DNA of 64,000 nucleotides. Source: Prosopocoilus inquinatus. Lineage: Eukaryota; Arthropoda; Insecta; Coleoptera; Lucanidae. The stretch is from contig CM069870.1 of the NCBI GenBank assembly GCA_036172665.1, forward strand, positions 72,044,212-72,108,211, read 5' to 3'. Position 1 is the stretch's first letter; the number at the start of each line of letters is the position of its first letter. A program made the position numbers and the translations under genes. This document shows positions 58,471-64,000 of the stretch, one piece after another. The notes below the pieces were generated by a model, which did not search any database, was not told the DNA's origin, and saw only the letters and a list, made by a program, of their open reading frames with translations.

Positions 58471-59240
58471 AAATAAAAACTGATGAAAAGTAAAAATTTT
58501 AAGGAAATCCGAAAAAAAATTGCAGATCAAAAGAAAATATGTTAAAAATTAAATATTTTAAAAATGAAGAAAGTAAAAATCGTTAACAATTTAAATATAT
58601 TTTAACATTAAAAAAAAATTCAAGGTCAACCCAAACCAACTGAACTCAATCTAAGAAAATAATTTTACAATAGATAAAAACGTAAGAAATGATCAAAAAT
58701 CGAAAATTAAAGAAGACTGTAATAAGATATTTTAAAAATAAAGAAAGAAATAAAAAATTAAAATCATAGAAAATTTAAATATCTTTAAAAATTAAAAGAA
58801 TATTTAATGGTTAACCGAACTAAATCGAAATTAAGTGAACCCAGCCTAACTAAACCAAAACTAAGCGAGTCCGACCCTGCTACACTAAGCCCAAATGAAC
58901 TCAACTTCTTCTCAATCATAAAAAAACATTAACAACATTTCAAGGTCAAACCAACTAAAGTGAACCTAAGTGAATTCAATAGTAAAAACTTTATGGAAGT
59001 TCTAAAAACCTAAAAAATTTAAATATTAAATGTTAAACTTAAAAGTTAAGAATTTTGTTGCAAATCGTTTTTGATTGCAGTGAAAACTATTAAAAATTAA
59101 GAAAAAATCCAAAAAATTCTTTAAAAAAACCTTTCAAGGTCAATTCAACTAAATTGAACCCGGCCGAAGAACATAAAATATGAGAAGTTAGAAATCGAAA
59201 CAAAAAATAAATATTAAAAATTTTGAAGAAGTAAAAAATT
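58470..59240. repeat. Degenerate A-rich repeat array
   Basis: Phrases of the form CAAGGTCAACCCAACTAAACTGAACC recur near 58,620, 58,805, 58,940 and 59,147, separated by A-rich sequence with TTAAAAATTAAG words. Spacing is irregular (about 140-210 bp). It is an old, decayed tandem array with no coding meaning. Confidence 0.55.
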
Positions 59241-59243
59241 TTA

Positions 59244-59740
59244 TATAAAATAGCGACATCTTACTATCGCTTTTTGACCTAACATTGCAGTAGGATAGAC
59301 AAATTGAAGCGGGATTTGCTCCTAATGAGTCCCCCATGCAAGGCGGCCATGCTTGCTGTCAAAGCATAATGAAAGATTTTAGAAATCAAAAACGATTTGC
59401 ACAAAATTTTTCAAAAATCTTTCATTATGCTTTGACAGCAAGCATGGCCGCCTTGCATGGGGGACTCATTAGGAGCAAATCCCGCTTCAATTTGTCTATC
59501 CTACTGCAATGTTAGGTCAAAAAGCGATAGTAAGATGTCGCTATTTTATATGTTCATCATTCTTACATCGCATTTGCGAATAAATTGGGCAAGTCGTTTT
59601 TGGTCTGCAGTGGGAATGTCGAGCTACGTTTCTGCTGAAGAAGCCCCAAGCAGGGCTGAAACAGCTGTCCAGAGGCTGCTCCAGGTTTTCACTGCAATCG
59701 AAAACGATTTGCACAAAATTTTTCGAAAAAATTTTAAACA
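59244..59740 (+). mobile_element. Penelope-like terminal fragment, copy B
   Basis: A perfect 137-bp inverted repeat (59,244-59,380 and 59,414-59,550) has a 33-bp spacer containing CAAAAACGATTTGCACAAAA. It is followed by the hammerhead-bearing segment. The same spacer phrase, with one base changed, closes the element at about 59,700-59,725, so the palindrome includes an inverted terminal copy. Near identical to copy A at 30.4 kb, but with longer arms. Confidence 0.65.
59619..59683 (+). ncRNA. Hammerhead ribozyme, type I, copy B
   Basis: Identical core to copy A: TTTCTG, CTGAAGA (59,635-59,641), AGCCC/GGGCT, GAA (59,658-59,660), ACAGCTGT, C17 at 59,669, CAGAGG. The outer stem I strand is TCGAGC, but its partner reads GCTCCA instead of GCTCGA, leaving one mismatch. 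Cleavage is expected after 59,669. The outer helix may be weaker than in copy A. Confidence 0.82.
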
Positions 59741-62700
59741 CTAGAAAAATAAGTCCAACTAATCTAGTAACTTATTTACCTCTAAGAAAGAGATAGCCAA
59801 TTTGAATACTGGTGGAAGAATTTCGTTTCTTGTATCTTGTTTGAACATCTTCCACTTTTAAGAATTATTTTCAAAACTGGTACGAGAGCTTTTCTCTTGT
59901 CTTTGCTGTTGGATCGTACATTTTCCTTTCCTCATCTTTTCTGCGTTTTTAAAACAATTATATCCGTTTATCTTTTTTTTTCCTTTTGAATTCTATTTAT
60001 CTTAAGTTTAAAGAGAAGAATATGGTAGTGCTGAATTAAATAAATTAATACAAGGAAACAAAGAAAAAATTAATACAAGAAGACAGAAAAATTCTGTCAA
60101 CTACGGAATTTGAACCCTCGTCTCTCAGATATCGCGCGATACTCGATTTGTCTTTCCTCGTTTGTTTTTCTTTCTTGACCTTTCGCACTTTTCTTTCCGT
60201 CTCTTTTCCACCATCACCTCATTTTTCTCATTTCTTTTTTCGATTGCATCCATTTGTTTCAGCTTTTATTTCGTCTTCTAGTCAACAAATCATTTTTTTT
60301 TGTTTGGCAAAATATCTACAGATAGAGAACTGAAATAGTTTCTTATAGCTCCGTGAGCTAGGGGCGGTTAAGTGTGCCATTTGCCCCACCTTAGCTACGC
60401 CCATGATCACTACTTTTTCAATGATTTAACTTTATATTATATGTAATGTATCACTGTACATACACTTGCTATTTAATTGTTACAATTGCGTGGAGGGAGG
60501 GACGTCAATCAATTTTTATCTTGCAAAATGGGCGACGATATCAAAGAGATTGGGAACCTATGGCTCATTTTTGTTCCCGTCATGAAAACAAGCAACCATC
60601 ATCGAATTAGTAGTAAGTAGAATGTGTTGTTCTTTCCGAGGCAGACGGATATGCAAGTAATATTGGCAACGAAAGTTCTTTATATAAAAGTAACAAACAA
60701 ACAAACAAACAAACTCTGTTCAAAGAAAGTTACAAAAAGTAGTGTAATGAAAAATAAAATACAAATATTTTGAGTATGTATTCGAGAAAGCAATTAAAGA
60801 TATTATTCAAAATGTACTTTGGGCACCTCTTGCTTATCAAATTGAACTCATTTTCCTGTACATTGTTTTTCTCATTTATTTTTTAAACAATTCTTTCTGA
60901 ATTGGTCTGGGTTATGAACACGAAAAGAAGTTGCAGAGTTCAGAGGAACTTCATGTTCGACACTCAATCAAATCAATCGATTTTGAATGATATTCCATAT
61001 AATATAATCAATGTGTTTCTAGCAGATTTAATAATTTCTTATTTATTCCGTTGAGCCTTGACGGTCGCTTTCATCTGATCGCGACAGAAGGTTCTTTGTG
61101 ATGTTTGCTTTCATGATCTGTTGTGATTGCTTTCGTGATAGTATCATTCGCTTACTTGACAGTCCTATTAAACATAGAAAGTTTCTTCGATGCGGATCGT
61201 AAGCGTTCGTGATACGTCGAAGCAGAAAGCCGTTACTATTTCTTATCCGTAATCCCCTAATTTTGTATTTTACAGTTGATTCTACAAAAAACTATTTCAC
61301 TCGCGAATTATTGAATGCACCTCCAACACAAGTGAGCGTGATTAGTCATATTTCTTCTTTATTTTCATAGTGCGCTCCATATCGCATGCGTTACTCAGGA
61401 TGTTTAGTTACACTTTGGCTCAATCTGTACATAGGTCAGCTTTTTCTTCTTCATACTTCAGCTGAATAGTCATTACTCCCGCAGGTTGCCACTCGTTGTA
61501 CACCGGTGCTTAAAAGTTTTCGGAGTACTAGCCAGATCACTGGCAGTAGTAAATTTTGTGCTTTGCAATTATTAACCTTACAGCTTTTACAAGCGTACCT
61601 GCTGTCCGGATAATAAAACCTGCCGTCGCAAACACAGGGATTTAAAATAGACACGAATGTATTCAACCAACTTGATTTTAATTACTTATAGTGGTAGAAA
61701 CGCATTCATTATTTAGTTAGTAAATTTAACAAAATTTGTTTCCTAAATATTATAACGTGTAAGTAAAATAAATAAGGAAAACAATGTGAAATTAAAATTT
61801 CTGAATCTTTGATAAATATAGTGAAATGAAATGTAACTATAACTATCATTATTATCAATAAAGACCTTTTTATTGGTATTATTATTAAATAAGTAAATGA
61901 AATAGAATCTATTATTTTCGTAAATAAATAGATTTTATAGTTTAATGCGATATACATATTATTTGCTTACTAATTAATAGCTTTGTTGACTAGAACTTCA
62001 TTATACGGAGAGCGTATTTTATATTATTAGAATACGAAAAAAATTAAATAGTATTAATTGATTTTGTACAATATTTTTCTGAATTAAATTAAATGATCAA
62101 GAATAAATGTCCCATCCTTCGCATATTTTGACAAATTAAAGGTTATAAGTTTGAATAATTTACTTTTAACTTCTGAATTAATGCAAACTTGCGAAAATTT
62201 CAATTCCAAGAAGGCTAAAATAATAAAGATCATGCATGTTATGAATTTTCAGAATTCGTAAATTACTTTGAATGGCCTAATAATAATCGCATGCTTTAGG
62301 TAAACAATAGTTTCTCTGATATCCTCATCCTCAATAATGATTCTCCATACAGTTATTTTAATTGTTTCCAATGATCAACATTAATTTATTTCTTGCCATA
62401 GTAATTTTGGTATTACGCATATTTTTTATATAAAATTGTATAGGTTTTATTAATATATTTTGCAGTGCGGTTTTTTGTGGTAACTCTAGAAGATAATACG
62501 TAAAAAAAAAACTAGAATTTTTTATATAAGCTTTTTCTCCGCTCCTAAAATAAAACATTGGAACATATAAAAATAACCCTATACATCTCGCTCAGCTCCT
62601 TTTTGTATATTTCATATTTACCAAAAATCTCTTTACTCTTTTCTCGTAATTAAAATTTTAGAATAAAAATTTCTATAAAGTAATAAAACTTTTGTGAAAT

Positions 62701-62867
62701 AAAAAATTAAAGAACAAATCAGACATTGCGTATAATTATAATTTTTCCAATTAATTTACATCATCGATCCTTTAAACTAATTTAAAATTAATGTATTTCT
62801 TTAGATATATAAAGATCTGTTATGTAAGAAAATAAAATATTCTAATTTAGGTAAAATAAAATTGTGG
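59741..62867. other. Gene-free AT-rich stretch
   Basis: Contains AAAC tetranucleotide repeats near 60,692-60,713 and pyrimidine-rich DNA at 60,150-60,300. No coding family, tRNA or clear transposon end was recognised. Confidence 0.5.
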
Positions 62868-63050
62868 TTACATTTTTGATAAATGATAAATGAAACTAAA
62901 TATGTGCTTTCCAACGAAATTCAACGCATCATAAACATCTACCGGCCGCGGCAGTTTAAGAGGATTAACGATCTTCTTATCGGGGTGCGGAGAAAGTACC
63001 CTCCTTTCTTGAGGTTCAAAATAAATTAGACCTGTTTCAATAAGGGTCAT
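62868..63050 (-). CDS. Exon-like open frame, unknown
   Basis: A 60-codon frame starting with a true ATG includes YFEPQERRVLSPHPDKKIV and NPLKLPRPVDVYDALNFVG. Its composition is unlike the surrounding AT-rich sequence and looks like real protein. A possible acceptor (TTGAAACAG) lies seven codons in, so it could be an internal exon of a host gene instead of a complete small protein. I do not recognise the family and cannot place a donor with confidence. Confidence 0.3.
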   Translation of the reverse strand: MTLIETGLIYFEPQERRVLSPHPDKKIVNPLKLPRPVDVYDALNFVGKHIFSFIYHLSKM

Positions 63051-64000
63051 ATTCGAACAGTTTTATTGCTTTTCGTTTCGAAACTTTTAAGCATCGGTGT
63101 ACATCTTTAGTCACTTTAAAGCAAAGTTTTGTGTTTTACAATGAAAATAATAAAATAAATTATTGTAAAATCTGATTGTGAACAAGGAACTTTTAAATGC
63201 ATCGCCGCCGCGTCGACCCTCCACACAATCCAATCTTACACTCGAACTCGCCCCATTAAAGTAATTTATTTCAACAAACTAACGGGGTGGTTCTTGCGAA
63301 TGTAAAACCAACAATGCGGACGTTTTAATTTCCATTCGGCACCGCACAATAGCCATAGATGGCGGCAGCGCACAATGCAGATCAGATGAGGAAAAATTCC
63401 GGTGGTAAATCAGAGCGAATGCAACATCGATTGTCGGAGAGGGTTTGTATTAAAAAAAAAGAGCGATTTAATTGCGTCGTCCTTCTTGCTTCGTAAGCCT
63501 CCTCGTGGTACTTAATCGCCTTTCTATTCAGTCTGATAGGTAAAATAAGTACCTAAGTGATTTCTAGTCTTACATGGATAGCCTATCTTATCTCGTTATA
63601 ATCTCGTAGCGCGACGAAATCCGACTCCTCGAATCAATAATGAATGGCATCTTCTCGCGTGCTTAATTTACGCCCGACATTTTTATAAACACGTCTTTCT
63701 GGAAGAAAATTAGAATGCTACAGAGTAAAAACGTTAACGACCTCCTACCCGAGCCGGAACGAATGTGCTGCATATGTTCGTAACGGGAAATGGAAGAAGG
63801 GAAGTCCTTTTTATGACGGAATAAACAATTTTTACCGCGTAAAACCTCTAATCCAAGCGGAGATGCCCGCAATAATATCGAAGAAATCTACTGCGAGGCG
63901 AGGAGAGAAAAGCAAAAGTCGCGTAAACATTTGAATTATTGCGGTGTTGACGCGTCACGCGATTTTCGAATTAATTTTCGATTAAGTACATAAAACACCG
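63051..64000. other. Gene-free stretch to window end
   Basis: GC rises towards the end (63,180-63,450). No recognised feature; the minus-strand frame at 63,663-63,872 has no domain. Confidence 0.5.

Noticed and set aside
60095..60150. GGTTCAAATTCC on the minus strand, resembling a tRNA B box
   Set aside because: The flanking bases do not form a T-stem, and no A box or acceptor stem can be placed. Neither a tRNA nor a clear SINE head.

Overview
The window looks like an intron-rich or intergenic stretch of an insect genome. It is AT-rich, with CpG-richer islands and no bacterial gene organisation. Nearly all recognisable coding sequence belongs to transposable elements of insect-type families: CR1-like non-LTR retrotransposons, Tc1 and mariner (DD34E and DD41D), piggyBac, PIF/Harbinger MITEs, gypsy-like solo LTRs and Penelope-like ends. 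A beetle is plausible, but that is a guess. I cannot identify any complete host gene.

Layout. 0-16 kb: two broken CR1-like elements (1.49-4.52 kb on +, 9.76-13.02 kb on -), a 1.1 kb foldback with 515-bp arms (6.82-7.91 kb), a 65-bp tandem repeat (9.46-9.61 kb), and a 550-bp dispersed repeat bracketed by 177-bp direct repeats (14.29-15.21 kb). 16-20 kb: a long-TIR element (16.01-18.79 kb) split by a second element with a perfect 8-bp target duplication, followed by another foldback. 20-30 kb: a second copy of the 550-bp repeat, one well-formed candidate exon of an unknown host gene (22,579-22,716, -), a small candidate ORF, and a complete mariner-type DD41D transposon with an undamaged 362-aa transposase (24,360-26,299). 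30-43 kb: mostly unassigned DNA, with a Penelope-like terminal fragment carrying a hammerhead ribozyme (about 30.4-30.8 kb), a perfect 347-bp tandem duplication, two near-identical RT relics and a satellite-like array. 43-47 kb: a CR1-like RT split by a 2,578-bp insertion that carries a 13-finger C2H2 zinc-finger reading frame. 48-51 kb: a solo LTR containing a Harbinger MITE, then a piggyBac element. 53.3-57.1 kb: a nest in which a foldback was entered by a Tc1 element, and the Tc1 by a solo LTR and a 1.3 kb Harbinger-type element. 59.2-59.7 kb: a second Penelope-like/hammerhead copy. 59.7-64 kb: AT-rich DNA with one exon-like frame.

The strongest observations are (1) two copies of a hammerhead ribozyme with every core element readable from sequence, (2) a zinc-finger array inside a transposon-like insertion with 9-bp inverted ends and 9-bp near-identical flanks, (3) a nested Tc1 whose reading frame closes to 343 codons once the insertion and a GT-AG intron are set aside, and (4) a structurally intact DD41D element. 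Family names come from motif recognition by eye; no database search was possible.
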